This document shows positions 8,678 through 17,887 of a stretch of DNA of 64,000 bases, one piece after another (position 1 is the first letter of the stretch; every line of letters starts with the position of its first letter). The stretch is from assembly GCF_046546475.1 (NCBI RefSeq), contig NZ_JBKGXS010000006.1, positions 124,001 through 188,000 of the forward strand. The letters are read 5' to 3'. The stretch is from Pseudonocardia phyllosphaerae. Lineage in GTDB: Bacteria > Actinomycetota > Actinomycetes > Mycobacteriales > Pseudonocardiaceae. The notes below the pieces were generated by a model, which had not been told where the DNA came from, ran no database searches, and worked only from the letters and a program-made list of their open reading frames with translations. The position numbers and the translations under genes were made by a program.

Positions 8678-9387
8678 GCCGCGGCTCCCGCGGTGAGGGC
8701 GAAGTAGGCGCGTTCCAGCTCGCCGTCCGGGGCGAGCGATCGCAGGGGTCCCTCGTGGACCAGCCGCCCACCGGCCAGCACGCCGACGTCGTCGGCGGTG
8801 CGCGCGACCTCACCCAGCTGGTGCGACGACAGCAGCACCGTCCGCCCCGCCGCCGCGAGCGACCGGATCAGCTCCCGCAGCTCGACGACGCCCTCCGGGT
8901 CGAGCCCGTTCTGCGGCTCGTCGAGCAGCAGCAGCTCGGGCTCGGCGAGCAGTGCGATCCCGAGCGCCAGCCGGGCCCGCATACCGGTGGAGAACCGCGA
9001 CGCCCGCCGCCGCCCGGTCCCGGCGAGACCGACCAGGTGCAGAACCTCCTCGACCCGGGCCTCGGCGACGCCGGTGAGCCGGGCGTGCACCCGCAGGTTC
9101 TGCGCGGCGGAGAGGTGGTCGTAGAGCGCGGGCCCGTCGACCGAGGCACCGACCCGGGCGAGCAGGCCGCGCCGCCAGGGCTCGCCGAACAGGGAGACGG
9201 TGCCCGCGTCCGGGCGGCGCAGCCCGAGCAGCACCCGGAACGCGGTGGACTTGCCTGCACCGTTGCGTCCCAGCAGTGCGTAGACGGTGCCCGGGCGGAT
9301 CCGCAGGTCCAGACCGTCGAGGATCCGCCGGCGGCCGAGGGTCACGGTGACGCCGTCGCAGCGGACGGCCGGGGGAGTGGGCTCCAT
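8674..9387 (-). CDS. ABC transporter ATP-binding protein
   Basis: 237 residues with Walker A GRNGAGKST (about residue 40), a Q-loop region, the signature FSTGMRARLALG (variant of LSGGQ), Walker B LLLLDEPQNGLDPEG and the switch histidine in LLSSHQLGE. The atypical signature and small size fit drug/antimicrobial-peptide export ATPases of the bacitracin/lantibiotic (BcrA) class. It lies directly downstream of a response regulator, the arrangement of stimulus-induced exporters. Confidence 0.9.
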   Translation of the reverse strand: MEPTPPAVRCDGVTVTLGRRRILDGLDLRIRPGTVYALLGRNGAGKSTAFRVLLGLRRPDAGTVSLFGEPWRRGLLARVGASVDGPALYDHLSAAQNLRVHARLTGVAEARVEEVLHLVGLAGTGRRRASRFSTGMRARLALGIALLAEPELLLLDEPQNGLDPEGVVELRELIRSLAAAGRTVLLSSHQLGEVARTADDVGVLAGGRLVHEGPLRSLAPDGELERAYFALTAGAAA

Positions 9388-9450
9388 GGACGCGAGGGTG
9401 GCCCGCGGAGGGTGCCCGGCACCTCCTGCTGCGGTCCGGTCCGCGGCGCG

Positions 9451-9474
9451 GCGCTCCTCCCGCGGGAGGAGCGC
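9451..9474. terminator. 24-bp perfect palindrome between response regulator and ABC genes
   Basis: The sequence 9451-9474 equals its own reverse complement. It starts two bases beyond the response-regulator stop and lies 64 bases before the ABC ATPase start. It could be an intrinsic terminator or attenuator, or a protein-binding operator; position right after the stop favours termination. Confidence 0.55.
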
Positions 9475-9475
9475 G

Positions 9476-10120
9476 TCAGCTGCGTGCGGCGTGTGCGAGC
9501 ACGACCAGCGCGACCCGGTCGCGGCAGTCCAGCTTGGTCAGCAGGTTCCCGACGTGGGTCTTCACCGTGGTCTCGGCGATGTGCAGCCGCGCGGCGATCT
9601 CGCCGTTGGTGGCGCCGGAAGCGATCTCGGCGAGTACCTCGGTCTCCCGTTCCGAGAGTGCCGCGAGCACCTCGGCGCCGGGCCGCTCCGGTGTGCGGTG
9701 GGTCTCCAGGTGGGCGCGCAGCAGCTCGGACGGCTCGGTGCCGCCGAGCACGGCGCGCCCGTCGTGCACCGCCCGCACCGCGGACACCAGCTCGACCGGG
9801 TCGGAGTCCTTGAGCAGGTAGCCCCGCGCCCCGGCCCGGGCCGCGGCGACGACGAACTCGTCGACGTCGAACGTGGTCAGCACCAGCACCCGGGGACGCT
9901 CGCCGCGGGCCGCGAGCGCGCGGGTCGCCTCCACGCCGTCGAGCACCGGCATGCGCAGGTCCATCAGCACGACGTCGACGTCACGGCTCCGGCACAGGGC
10001 CAGCGCCTCCTCGCCGTTGCCGGCCGTCCCGACAACGGTCAGGTCCGGCTGGCGCTCCAGGAACGCCGCGAACGACGACGCCAGCAGCGGCTGATCGTCC
10101 ACCACCGCCACCCGGATCAC
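9476..10120 (-). CDS. LuxR/NarL-type response regulator
   Basis: 214 residues: receiver domain (DD acidic pair at VVDDQPLL, phospho-acceptor Asp in DVVLMDLRMP, Thr at LVLTTFD, Lys at YLLKDSDP) and a C-terminal LuxR helix-turn-helix (LSERETEVLAEIASGATNGEIA ... TVKTHVGNLLTKL). Its start overlaps the upstream kinase stop by four bases, so both are made from one transcript. It likely controls the ABC exporter just downstream. Confidence 0.92.
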   Translation of the reverse strand: MIRVAVVDDQPLLASSFAAFLERQPDLTVVGTAGNGEEALALCRSRDVDVVLMDLRMPVLDGVEATRALAARGERPRVLVLTTFDVDEFVVAAARAGARGYLLKDSDPVELVSAVRAVHDGRAVLGGTEPSELLRAHLETHRTPERPGAEVLAALSERETEVLAEIASGATNGEIAARLHIAETTVKTHVGNLLTKLDCRDRVALVVLAHAARS

Positions 10121-11430
10121 GGCGTCACCCCGGTCACGGGTCCGCTCCGGGCCCCGGCCGGAACCGGCAGCTCGGCGGTCAGCACGAACTCGTCGGCCTC
10201 GTGGCCGATGGCGAACCGGCCGCCCACGGTGCCGACCCGCTCGGCGAGCCCGAGCACCCCGTGCCCGGTGCCGCCCGGGGCGGACGCGCCGGTCGGGTCG
10301 CCCGGTGGGCTCGCCCGGTTGCGGACCTCGATGTGCAGCCCGGTCTCCCCGGTGGTGACCGACAGGTGCACCGGCGCGGCCGGATCGGCGTGCCGGACGG
10401 CGTTGGTCACCGCCTCCTGCACGACCCGGACGGCGGCGAGCCGGGTCAGCGGGTCCAGGTGCGCGTCGAGCCGGGCCAGCTCCCGCTCGTCCGGCAGATC
10501 CACGACCAGCGACGGCCCGGGCCCACGGCCGTCGCCACCGGCCCGGGCGACGATCCCGGGCAGCCCGGTCAGCGACGCCGCGGGCTCCCGCGACGCGCCG
10601 CCGGTGTCCCCGGTGTCTCTGTTGTCGCCGTGGTCACCGTCGCGCAGGACCCCGACCAGCCCGCGGATCTCGGCGAGCGCCTCCCGGCCGGTGTCGCGGA
10701 TGGTCCGCAGCGACGTGCGGGCGTAATCGGGTTCGGTCTCGGCGATGGCGTAGCCGGTCGCGGCCTCGACCTGGATCGCCGTGATCGAGTGCGCGACGAC
10801 GTCGTGCACCTCGCGGGCGATCCGGTTCCGCTCGCGGACCGCCGCCAGCTCCTCGCGGGCCTCCACCCGGGCGGCGAGCTCGGCGAGCTCGGCGGCGTGC
10901 CGGTCGGCGAGCTCGCGCTGCCGCAGCGCCCAGAGGTAGGCGACCGCGATGACCAGGACATGAGCGGAGAGCACCCAGCCGAACTGCGGCCACGGGTTCC
11001 ACGTCCCGCCGTCGCCCGGGGCGCTGTAGAACAGCAGGCGTACCGCCGGGCTGAACGGTGCCCCCAGCAGCGCGACGACCAAGGCGAGGCGCCCCCACCC
11101 GCGGCCGGGGGCATAACGGGTGAGCGCCACGACGGTCAGCGGCGCGCACACCAGCAGCGGGCTCACCCCTATCCGGACCGGTGAGCCCCACATCAGCAAC
11201 GCGAGCAACGCCAGGAGCACCGCCGTGGCCGCCGCCGACCCGAGCAGGAAGCGGCGCCGGACCAACAGGGCCGCACTGAGCCCGGCGGACAGCACCGTGT
11301 TCACGAGGTAGGGCCAGGAGCCGTACTGCAGCCACTGGTCCCCGACCAGCACGGTGAAGGCCAGCCCCAGCGCCGCCAGCACGGCGTCGAGCACCGGGAT
11401 CCGGCGCGCCTCGGCCCAGATGCGTCCCAT
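10117..11430 (-). CDS. Sensor histidine kinase, HisKA_3 (NarX/LiaS) class
   Basis: 437 residues. The first ~170 residues contain about six membrane helices with short loops, so the sensor is membrane-embedded, as in intramembrane-sensing kinases of exporter systems. The dimerisation/phosphorylation region has RNRIAREVHDVVAHSITAIQ with the phospho-accepting His. A Gly-rich, repeat-bearing loop (DGDHGDNRDTGDTGG) precedes the HATPase domain (VQEAVTNAVRHADP N-box, GTGHGVLGLAERV G-box). ATG 11430 is preferred; the frame is open to 11478 but the extra residues are not kinase-like. Confidence 0.88.
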   Translation of the reverse strand: MGRIWAEARRIPVLDAVLAALGLAFTVLVGDQWLQYGSWPYLVNTVLSAGLSAALLVRRRFLLGSAAATAVLLALLALLMWGSPVRIGVSPLLVCAPLTVVALTRYAPGRGWGRLALVVALLGAPFSPAVRLLFYSAPGDGGTWNPWPQFGWVLSAHVLVIAVAYLWALRQRELADRHAAELAELAARVEAREELAAVRERNRIAREVHDVVAHSITAIQVEAATGYAIAETEPDYARTSLRTIRDTGREALAEIRGLVGVLRDGDHGDNRDTGDTGGASREPAASLTGLPGIVARAGGDGRGPGPSLVVDLPDERELARLDAHLDPLTRLAAVRVVQEAVTNAVRHADPAAPVHLSVTTGETGLHIEVRNRASPPGDPTGASAPGGTGHGVLGLAERVGTVGGRFAIGHEADEFVLTAELPVPAGARSGPVTGVTP

Positions 11431-11493
11431 CGACACCCGCCCCCTCGTTCCGGCCGGAGTCATTCCACCACGGCCCACCGACAGCGGACGGGA

Positions 11494-12249
11494 TCAGCCG
11501 CCGACGGCGCCGCGCAGCACCTGCGGCCGGTCGGAGATGACGCGCGCGACACCGAGATCCGCGAGGCGCCGCATCTCCGGTTCGTCGTTCACCGTCCACG
11601 CCCCGGCGGTCATCCCGCGGCCGGTGACAGCACGGACGAGGTCGCCGTCGACCAGGTGGTGCTCGACGTTGATCTGTGCGGCGAACCCGGCCGCGGCGTC
11701 CAGCTCGCCCGCGGTGGGGCGGGCGTCGAACAGCCATCCGGCGGGGACCCCCGGGGCGAGGGAGGTGAAGCGGCGCATCGCGGCGTGGTCGAAGGACTGC
11801 ACGGTCACGCCGTCCCGCCCGGCGACGGCGGCCGCGACCTGCGCCTCGATGCCGGGGTGGCGGGCCGGGTCCTTCAGCTCCAGCAGCAGCCCGGCGCGCC
11901 CGCCGGTGCGGTCGAGCAGCTCGGCGAGTGTCGGGACGCGCTCGCCGGCGAACACGTCACCGAACCAGGAGCCGGCGTCGAGGTCGCGCAGCTCGGCCAG
12001 GGTCAGCGCGCCGACCCGCACGGTGCGCGCCGGGTACGCGGTGCGGGCGTCGGTGGTGCGGGCGGGACCGCTGTCGTGCAACAGGACCAGGTGCCCGTCG
12101 ACGGTCCGCTGCACGTCGGTCTCGATCGTGTCCGCGCCCTGGGCGACGGCCGCGTCGACCGCGGCCAGGGTGTTCTCGGGGGCGTCGGCGGAGGCGCCGC
12201 GGTGTGCGACGACCTCCACCCGGCCGAGCAGGACGGGTGAAGGATGCAC
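11494..12249 (-). CDS. Glycerophosphodiester phosphodiesterase
   Basis: 251 residues, single GDPD TIM-barrel domain. Signature residues are present in order: VVAHRGASADAPENT (HRG...ENT), DTIETDVQRT (ExD metal ligands) and LVLLHDSG (the general acid/base His). It cleaves glycerophosphodiesters to an alcohol and glycerol-3-phosphate. No signal peptide is seen, so it is probably cytoplasmic, in the size class of UgpQ. The C-terminus has the expected VNDEPEMRRLADLGVARVISDRP segment. Confidence 0.92.
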   Translation of the reverse strand: MHPSPVLLGRVEVVAHRGASADAPENTLAAVDAAVAQGADTIETDVQRTVDGHLVLLHDSGPARTTDARTAYPARTVRVGALTLAELRDLDAGSWFGDVFAGERVPTLAELLDRTGGRAGLLLELKDPARHPGIEAQVAAAVAGRDGVTVQSFDHAAMRRFTSLAPGVPAGWLFDARPTAGELDAAAGFAAQINVEHHLVDGDLVRAVTGRGMTAGAWTVNDEPEMRRLADLGVARVISDRPQVLRGAVGG

Positions 12250-12306
12250 GGCGAGGACCCTGCAGGTTGCGCACGTCCGGACCGTGACGCCGAGGTGGCG
12301 CGCAGG

Positions 12307-13146
12307 TCAGGACCGGGTGACGGCCGCGCTCAGTGCGGGGAGATAGCCACGGGCGTACCCGGCGGCCGTCGGGTGGTAGTCGGTGCGGCGCAACGGCTTC
12401 GACGGCGGAGTCAGCCACGGGTCCGCGCCGCACAGCCCGTGCCCGGCGAAACGCCCGGACACGTCGACGAACTGGGCGCCGTAGCGCCGGGCCCCGTCGG
12501 CCAGCGCCCCGTTGAGCACGTCGGCGGCGCGGTCGAGCGCGGCCCGCCGGGCGGCGTTCGGGACGTTGCGCACGCCGCGGCAGGAGCCCGGCCCGTACAG
12601 CTTCGGGTAGCCGAGCACGACGATCTGCGCGTGCGCGGACTGCAGCCGCGCGGCGACGATGACCGAGATCAGCCCGCCCGGTGCGAACAGCCGGGCGATG
12701 TGCTCGCCGCCGTGGACCGCCCGCAGGCAGGACGCGTCGTCACGGGCCGCGGTACAGGTGGCGATCACCGGAGCGAAGCCGACGTCGTTGCCGCCGACGG
12801 TGATCGTGACGAGGTCGGTGTCCTTCGAGACGGCCCGGGCCTGGCGGAACAGGACGCCGCCGGCGTTCGAGCCACTGCACGCCTTCGACACGAAGGACCG
12901 CGGCCGGTTCCGGGCGGCCCACAGCGCGGGGTAGGAGGAGTTGCTCTGCCTGCAGTCCCCGGATCCGGGCGCGGGGGCGGCGCCGACGCCGGCGGCGTAG
13001 GAGTCGCCGAGCGCCACGTAGTCGAGGCCGGAGCCCTTGGGGCCGGCGAGCGCGGGCGCGGCGGTCGCCACGAGCGCGGTCGCGACGACGAGGACGACGG
13101 TGGCGAATGCCCTGCTCGGGCGGCGGCAGGACACGCGAACGGTCAC
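12307..13146 (-). CDS. Secreted SGNH/GDSL-family esterase (SEST-like)
   Basis: 279 residues with a signal peptide (arginine-rich start, hydrophobic ATVVLVVATALVATAAPALA, cleavage after ALA). The SGNH blocks are visible: GDSYAAG with the nucleophilic Ser, a Gly in ACSGS, the Asn in VGGNDVG, and the catalytic Asp/His in DYHPTAAGY. Six conserved-looking cysteines suggest three disulfides, as in Streptomyces scabies esterase-type enzymes. GTG 13146 is chosen because it puts the arginine n-region just ahead of the hydrophobic core; the longer frame (to 13284) would bury it. Confidence 0.85.
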   Translation of the reverse strand: MTVRVSCRRPSRAFATVVLVVATALVATAAPALAGPKGSGLDYVALGDSYAAGVGAAPAPGSGDCRQSNSSYPALWAARNRPRSFVSKACSGSNAGGVLFRQARAVSKDTDLVTITVGGNDVGFAPVIATCTAARDDASCLRAVHGGEHIARLFAPGGLISVIVAARLQSAHAQIVVLGYPKLYGPGSCRGVRNVPNAARRAALDRAADVLNGALADGARRYGAQFVDVSGRFAGHGLCGADPWLTPPSKPLRRTDYHPTAAGYARGYLPALSAAVTRS

Positions 13147-13648
13147 GGGTCGAGCCAACCCGGGCGGGCCGTCGTCGGCAATCACGGGTCCGGGTGAGTC
13201 CGGATACGGCTGGTGCACCGTCGTGTGGGCCGAACGGGACACCCGGGCCCGTACCCCGGACGGACGTCGCGGAGGAACCGTCAACGGTGACCGTTGCTGC
13301 GAACCGGTGACCTCCGGTTACTGCGGGACGGTCGACGCGCCGTTCGTCCCGGCGGGCGTCGGCGTCGTCGCCGCAGGTCGGGGCGCTGTGCCACTCGAAT
13401 GCCGACCCCGGTCGACGGCGCCGAACGGCACCGGCGGTGACGACCGGTCGCTCCCGATCCGTTCACCGCGGCACGGGTGACGGTGGTCTCGTGATCACTC
13501 GGACGGGTTCTGCCGCGCCCTCGTGTCCGGTTAGCGTGGTCCACGGATCACGGAACGGTTACGAACCGGATACGGCCCGACCCCGACGGGCCACCCGCTC
13601 CCCACGGGAAGTCCGCCGCTCCGCGCTCCGGAAGGAAGAGGAAACCCA
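13147..13648. promoter_or_regulatory. 502-bp divergent control region of the SGNH esterase and M23 peptidase genes
   Basis: No convincing gene is present. It holds a 15-bp palindrome with centre base (13282-13296, CAACGGT/ACCGTTG) and a GTGAC-N5-GTTAC pair (13307-13321). Closer to the peptidase is a GTTAC-N6-GATAC direct repeat (13558-13573). Such GTnAC-like tandem half-sites resemble the direct repeats bound by the cell-wall response regulator MtrA in actinobacteria. The assignment is inference. No riboswitch core was recognised. Confidence 0.4.
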
Positions 13649-14797
13649 GTGGCACGGCATCGCTCCCCCCACGGCCGTCGCTCGGGCCCGGCGCCCCTGA
13701 CATCGCAGCAGTTCGCGGTGTCGGGGGCCGGCGGGACCGCGACCGTCGCGTTCCCCGTCGGACCGCACGTGCGGCACGCCCGCGTCCCCGAGTCCCGGTT
13801 CTCCCCGGCCACCCGCGTCGCCGCGACCGTGGCCGCGGTCGGCGGCATCGCCGGCGCGGCCTACGCCGCGTCCGGCGCGGTCGACCTGCCGGGCGCCTCC
13901 CTCGACACCGCGCAGGCCTCCGCGAACCTGGGCACCGCGAACCCGGACACTGCCGCCGCACCGGCCGCGGCCGCGTCCGCGCCGATCGCGGACCCGGCCA
14001 CCATCGCCTCGCTGGCCGCGGCACCGGGCGCCGGCGACGTCGCCCACGCCGCGTCGGCCGCCGGTGGCGCGTTCACGGCGACCGCCGCGGTCGAGCACAC
14101 GGCAGCCACTCAGCAGGCCGTGTCCCCGCAGGCCGCGACCGTGGTCCCCGCCGCCCGCACGAGCACGCCGGCGCAGGCCACGTCGGCGAGCACCCGGACC
14201 AAGGCGAGCGCGAAGGCGACCACGAGCCGCCCGGTCGCCGGCACGACGAAGGCGACCACGGCGACGAAGGCGGCCACAGCGAAGAAGGCGGCCACGGCGA
14301 AGAAGGCGGCCACGACGAAGAAGGCGGCCACGACGAAGAAGCCCGTGACCACCCGGAAGGCCGCCTCCGCGCCGTCCGCGGTGAAGCCCGGTGCGCCGTC
14401 GATCGCCGGCAGCAGCACCAAGATCGTCAGCGGTCGTGTGTCGTCCGGCTTCGGCCCTCGCTGGGGCACCATGCACAACGGCCTCGACATCGCCGCCCCG
14501 ATCGGCACCCCGATCCGGACCCCGATGCCCGGCACCGTGATCAGCTCCGGTCCGGCCAGCGGGTTCGGGCTCTGGGTCCGCGTCCAGCACGCCGACGGGA
14601 CGATCACCATCTACGGCCACATCAACCGTTCGCTGGTCTCGGTCGGGCAGAAGGTCCGCGCCGGGCAGCAGATCGCCGAGGTCGGCAACCGCGGCCAGAC
14701 GACCGGGCCGCACCTGCACATCGGCGTCGTCAACGCGGCCGGGCAGAAGATCGACCCGAAGCCGTGGCTGCTGTCGCACAACTTCAAGTTCCACTAG
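13649..14797 (+). CDS. M23-family zinc metallopeptidase (LytM-type peptidoglycan hydrolase), exported
   Basis: 382 residues. A transmembrane/signal segment lies near residues 55-75 (RVAATVAAVGGIAGAAYAA) after a long basic, Gly/Ala N-terminus. A disordered Ala/Thr linker follows, ending in a Lys-rich array with repeated KAAT(A/T)KK units (about 200-235). The C-terminal M23 domain has the zinc ligands His276 and Asp280 (MHNGLDIAAP) and His357 of HLHIG, with His355 catalytic. It should cleave peptidoglycan cross-bridges outside the membrane; the lysine repeat may bind the wall polymer. GTG 13649 follows a GGAAGAGG motif. Confidence 0.88.
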   Translation: MARHRSPHGRRSGPAPLTSQQFAVSGAGGTATVAFPVGPHVRHARVPESRFSPATRVAATVAAVGGIAGAAYAASGAVDLPGASLDTAQASANLGTANPDTAAAPAAAASAPIADPATIASLAAAPGAGDVAHAASAAGGAFTATAAVEHTAATQQAVSPQAATVVPAARTSTPAQATSASTRTKASAKATTSRPVAGTTKATTATKAATAKKAATAKKAATTKKAATTKKPVTTRKAASAPSAVKPGAPSIAGSSTKIVSGRVSSGFGPRWGTMHNGLDIAAPIGTPIRTPMPGTVISSGPASGFGLWVRVQHADGTITIYGHINRSLVSVGQKVRAGQQIAEVGNRGQTTGPHLHIGVVNAAGQKIDPKPWLLSHNFKFH

Positions 14798-14833
14798 GCC
14801 GCGCACCCCGCACGGGCGGCGGCGCGGGCCCGG

Positions 14834-16312
14834 TCAGGCCGCGTCGCCGTCCGTCCCGGCCGAGGTCGGCGGCGCCTCCGACGACGGGTCGGGCAGCCCG
14901 GCCTGCACCGCCTCCAGGGCACGGATCTTGTTCGTGGCGTCCAGCGCGGCGACCTTGTACGCCTCGGACAGCGTCGGGTAGTTCAGCACCGTGTCGACCA
15001 GATAGTCCACGGTGCCACCGCACCCCATGATCGCCTGCCCGATGTGCACGAGGTCGGTGGCGTTGGTGCCGAACACGTGCACCCCGAGCAGCGTGTGGTC
15101 CTCCGGTGAGACCAGCAGCTTGAGCATCCCGTAGGAGTCGCCGACGATCGCGCCGCGCGCGAGCTCCTTGTAACGGGCCAGCCCGGTCTCGTACGGGATC
15201 GCCGCCGCGGTCAGCTCGGCCTCGGTGCGCCCGCAGAACGAGATCTCCGGGATCGTGTAGATCCCGATCGGCTGCAGCTCGTGCAGCTCGCGGACCGGCT
15301 CGTCGAACAGGTGGTACGCGGCCAGCCGTCCCTGGTCCATGCTCGTCGAGGCCAGGGCCGGGAAACCGATCACGTCACCGACCGCGGCGATGTGCTCCAC
15401 CGAGGTCCGGAACTGCTTGTCCACGGTGATCCGGCCCCGCGCGTCGGCCTCCAGCCCGGCCGCCGGCAGGTCCAGCGCCTCGGTCGTGCCCTGGCGTCCC
15501 GCGGAGTACATCACCATGTCGGCGGGGATCTTCTTCCCGCTGGCCAGGCTGGTGATGGTGCCGTTTCCGGACACCTCCACCGAGCTGACCTCCTCGCCGA
15601 ACCGGAACGTGACGGCCTGGTCGCGCAGGTGGAACTTCAGCGACTCGACGACCTCCGGGTCGCAGAACCCCAGCATCGTGTCGCGCTTCTCGACGACGGT
15701 GACCCGGCAGCCGAGCGCGGCGAACATCGACGCGTACTCGATGCCGATCACTCCGGCGCCGACGACGACCATCGAGTCGGGCACCCGGCCCAGCTGCAGG
15801 ACCTGGTCGGAGTCGACGATCCGCTCGCCGTCGAACGCGACCGTGTCCGGGCGCGCCGGACGCGTGCCGGTCGCGATCACGATGTTCGCGGCGGAGACCC
15901 GGTTGTGGTCACCCCGCCCGGGCCCCTCCACGACGACACTGTGCGGGTCGACGAACTTCGCCGTCCCGGTCAGCACGTCGACGTGGTTGCGCAGCAGCTG
16001 GTTCCGCACGATCTCGATCTCGCGGCCGATGACGTGCCGGGTGCGGGCCAGCAGGTCGTCGATGGTGATCTCGGCCTTGACCCGGTAGCTGGCGCCGTAC
16101 ATCTCGCGCTGGCTGAACCCGGAGAGGTACAGGACGGCCTCGCGCAGCGTCTTCGACGGGATGGTCCCGGTGTTGACGCAGACCCCGCCCATCATGTCGA
16201 AGCGGTCGGCGATCGCGACCCGCTTGCCCAGCTTGGCGGCCGCGATGGCGGCCTTCTGCCCGCCGGGACCGGAACCGATCACCATCAGGTCGTAGTCGTA
16301 CACGCCGGTCAC
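14834..16312 (-). CDS. sthA: Soluble pyridine nucleotide transhydrogenase
   Basis: 492 residues of the flavoprotein disulfide reductase fold: FAD-binding GSGPGGQKAA, second dinucleotide fold VVGAGVIGIEYASM, and C-terminal dimerisation domain. The usual redox CxxxxC is reduced to a single Cys45 (GGVCVNTGTIPSKT, Thr50 where the second Cys would be), which is the mark of SthA as opposed to lipoamide dehydrogenase. It transfers hydride between NADPH and NAD+. GTG 16312 follows a GAGGGG motif. It is convergent with the M23 gene. Confidence 0.92.
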   Translation of the reverse strand: MTGVYDYDLMVIGSGPGGQKAAIAAAKLGKRVAIADRFDMMGGVCVNTGTIPSKTLREAVLYLSGFSQREMYGASYRVKAEITIDDLLARTRHVIGREIEIVRNQLLRNHVDVLTGTAKFVDPHSVVVEGPGRGDHNRVSAANIVIATGTRPARPDTVAFDGERIVDSDQVLQLGRVPDSMVVVGAGVIGIEYASMFAALGCRVTVVEKRDTMLGFCDPEVVESLKFHLRDQAVTFRFGEEVSSVEVSGNGTITSLASGKKIPADMVMYSAGRQGTTEALDLPAAGLEADARGRITVDKQFRTSVEHIAAVGDVIGFPALASTSMDQGRLAAYHLFDEPVRELHELQPIGIYTIPEISFCGRTEAELTAAAIPYETGLARYKELARGAIVGDSYGMLKLLVSPEDHTLLGVHVFGTNATDLVHIGQAIMGCGGTVDYLVDTVLNYPTLSEAYKVAALDATNKIRALEAVQAGLPDPSSEAPPTSAGTDGDAA

Positions 16313-16393
16313 CCCTCAGGTCGCGGACACGTCGGGGGACAGCCTCACCGGAGCCTCCCGCCGTGGCAACCGGGGAAGTGTGAACAGCGGTCG

Positions 16394-17887
16394 TCACGCC
16401 CCGTGTGCGCGGCGCTGTTCCTCGGCCAGGAAGTGCGCCGTCTCCCGGGTCGCGGCGTAGAGCGAGCGGTAGTGCGGGTGGTAGCGGTCGTAGATCTCGG
16501 TCGCGGCCGGGTCGGGCTCGATCCGCTCGGCGATCGGGTTCCAGCGGTCCAGCTCCGGCTCCGCACCGGTCGCCGTGGCAGCCAGGTAGGCGTTGCCGAA
16601 CGCGGCTCCGACGGTGTGCTCGGGGATCTCCTGGGCGAGCCCGGTGACGTCGGTGACGATCCGGGTCCACAGGCCACCCTGAGTGCCCCCACCCACCGCC
16701 ACCAGGCGTTTCGGGTCGCCGCCCGCCTCGCGCATGACCTCCAGGTTGTGCCGGACGCCGTGCGCGATGCCCTCCAGAGCGGACCGGTAGACCTCGCCGC
16801 GGGTGTGGCCGGTGGTGAGCCCGGCGAGCACGCCGCGGGCGTCCGGGTCGAACAGCGGTGTGCGTTCGCCGGCGAAGTAGGGCAGGAGCAGCAGCCCGCC
16901 GCTGCCGGGACCGACCGCGGCGGCCTCGGCGACGAGATCGGCGAACGGTGCGCCGCCGGTGAGATCGCGCAGCCATGCGGTGACCGCGCCGGACGTCGCC
17001 ATGCCCGCGGCCAGCGAGTACGTGCCCGGGACGACGCCGCGGGTGGTCCACATCGCGGGGTGCGGGTGCGACGACTCGAGCACCTCGATGAGGAACATCG
17101 TGGTGCCGTACATGACCATCACGTCACCGGGGGAGGTGACGCCGGCGCTGGTGGCCTCGGCCCACGCGTCGACGGTCCCGGCGGTGACCGGCAGCCCCTC
17201 GGGCAGCCCGGTCTCGGCAGCGGCCGCCGCGGTGACCCGGCCGGCGACCTCGGTCGGCCACAGCAGCCGCGGCAGCTCCAGGCCCGGGGCGGTGGTCGCG
17301 GCCCAGTCCGGTGCCCAGGCCGCGGTGGCCAGGTCGTACATCGGGCCTGCCTGGCTGGCGGAGTGGTGGTCGAGCACGTACTCGCCGGTCAGCCGGTGCA
17401 CCAGGTACGACGAGCACATCAGGAACAGCGCGGTCCGCTCGTAGACCTCGGGCTCGTGGCGGGCCAGCCAGCGCCACTTGGGGCCGACGGCCTGCGAGGA
17501 CAGCGCGGTTCCGGCGCGGGCGAGGATCTCGTCGGCGCCGAGCTCTGCGGTCAGCTCCTCGATCTCGGCACTCGCGCGGGTGTCGACGCCGTAGAGGATC
17601 GCCGGGCGCAGCGGACGGCCGTCGGCGTCGGCGGGCAGCAGGGTCGGGCCGATCCCGGAGACGCCCAGACCTGCGGGTTCGGCGTCGGGGACCGCGGCGA
17701 GCAGGTCCCGCACGATCGCGGTGAAGTCCGCCCACCAGACCTTCTCGGCGTCGTGCTCGACCCAGCCCGGACGGGGGAACGCGGTCCCGTGGCTGCGGTC
17801 GGCGCGGGCGAGCACCCGGCCGTCGCCGGACACGACGACGCCCTTGGAGCCCGAGGTGCCCACATCGACGCCGAGGTAGGTGCGCAT
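16394..17887 (-). CDS. FGGY-family carbohydrate kinase (xylulokinase-like)
   Basis: 497 residues. The N-terminal ATPase motif YLGVDVGTSGSKGVVV, substrate-domain GVSGIGPTLLP, and the C-terminal ALEGIAHGVRHNLEVM and AVGGGTQGGLWTRIVTDVTG phosphate/adenosine segments place it in the FGGY family. The family phosphorylates sugars such as xylulose or ribulose; exact substrate is not determined here because no isomerase or sugar transporter adjoins. ATG 17887 has an AAGGA motif seven bases upstream. Confidence 0.85.
   Translation of the reverse strand: MRTYLGVDVGTSGSKGVVVSGDGRVLARADRSHGTAFPRPGWVEHDAEKVWWADFTAIVRDLLAAVPDAEPAGLGVSGIGPTLLPADADGRPLRPAILYGVDTRASAEIEELTAELGADEILARAGTALSSQAVGPKWRWLARHEPEVYERTALFLMCSSYLVHRLTGEYVLDHHSASQAGPMYDLATAAWAPDWAATTAPGLELPRLLWPTEVAGRVTAAAAAETGLPEGLPVTAGTVDAWAEATSAGVTSPGDVMVMYGTTMFLIEVLESSHPHPAMWTTRGVVPGTYSLAAGMATSGAVTAWLRDLTGGAPFADLVAEAAAVGPGSGGLLLLPYFAGERTPLFDPDARGVLAGLTTGHTRGEVYRSALEGIAHGVRHNLEVMREAGGDPKRLVAVGGGTQGGLWTRIVTDVTGLAQEIPEHTVGAAFGNAYLAATATGAEPELDRWNPIAERIEPDPAATEIYDRYHPHYRSLYAATRETAHFLAEEQRRAHGA

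Noticed and set aside
13285..13648. Possible cyclic-di-AMP (ydaO) riboswitch before the M23 peptidase
   Set aside because: Such riboswitches are common upstream of actinobacterial wall hydrolases, but I could not align the conserved core by eye; a covariance-model search would decide.
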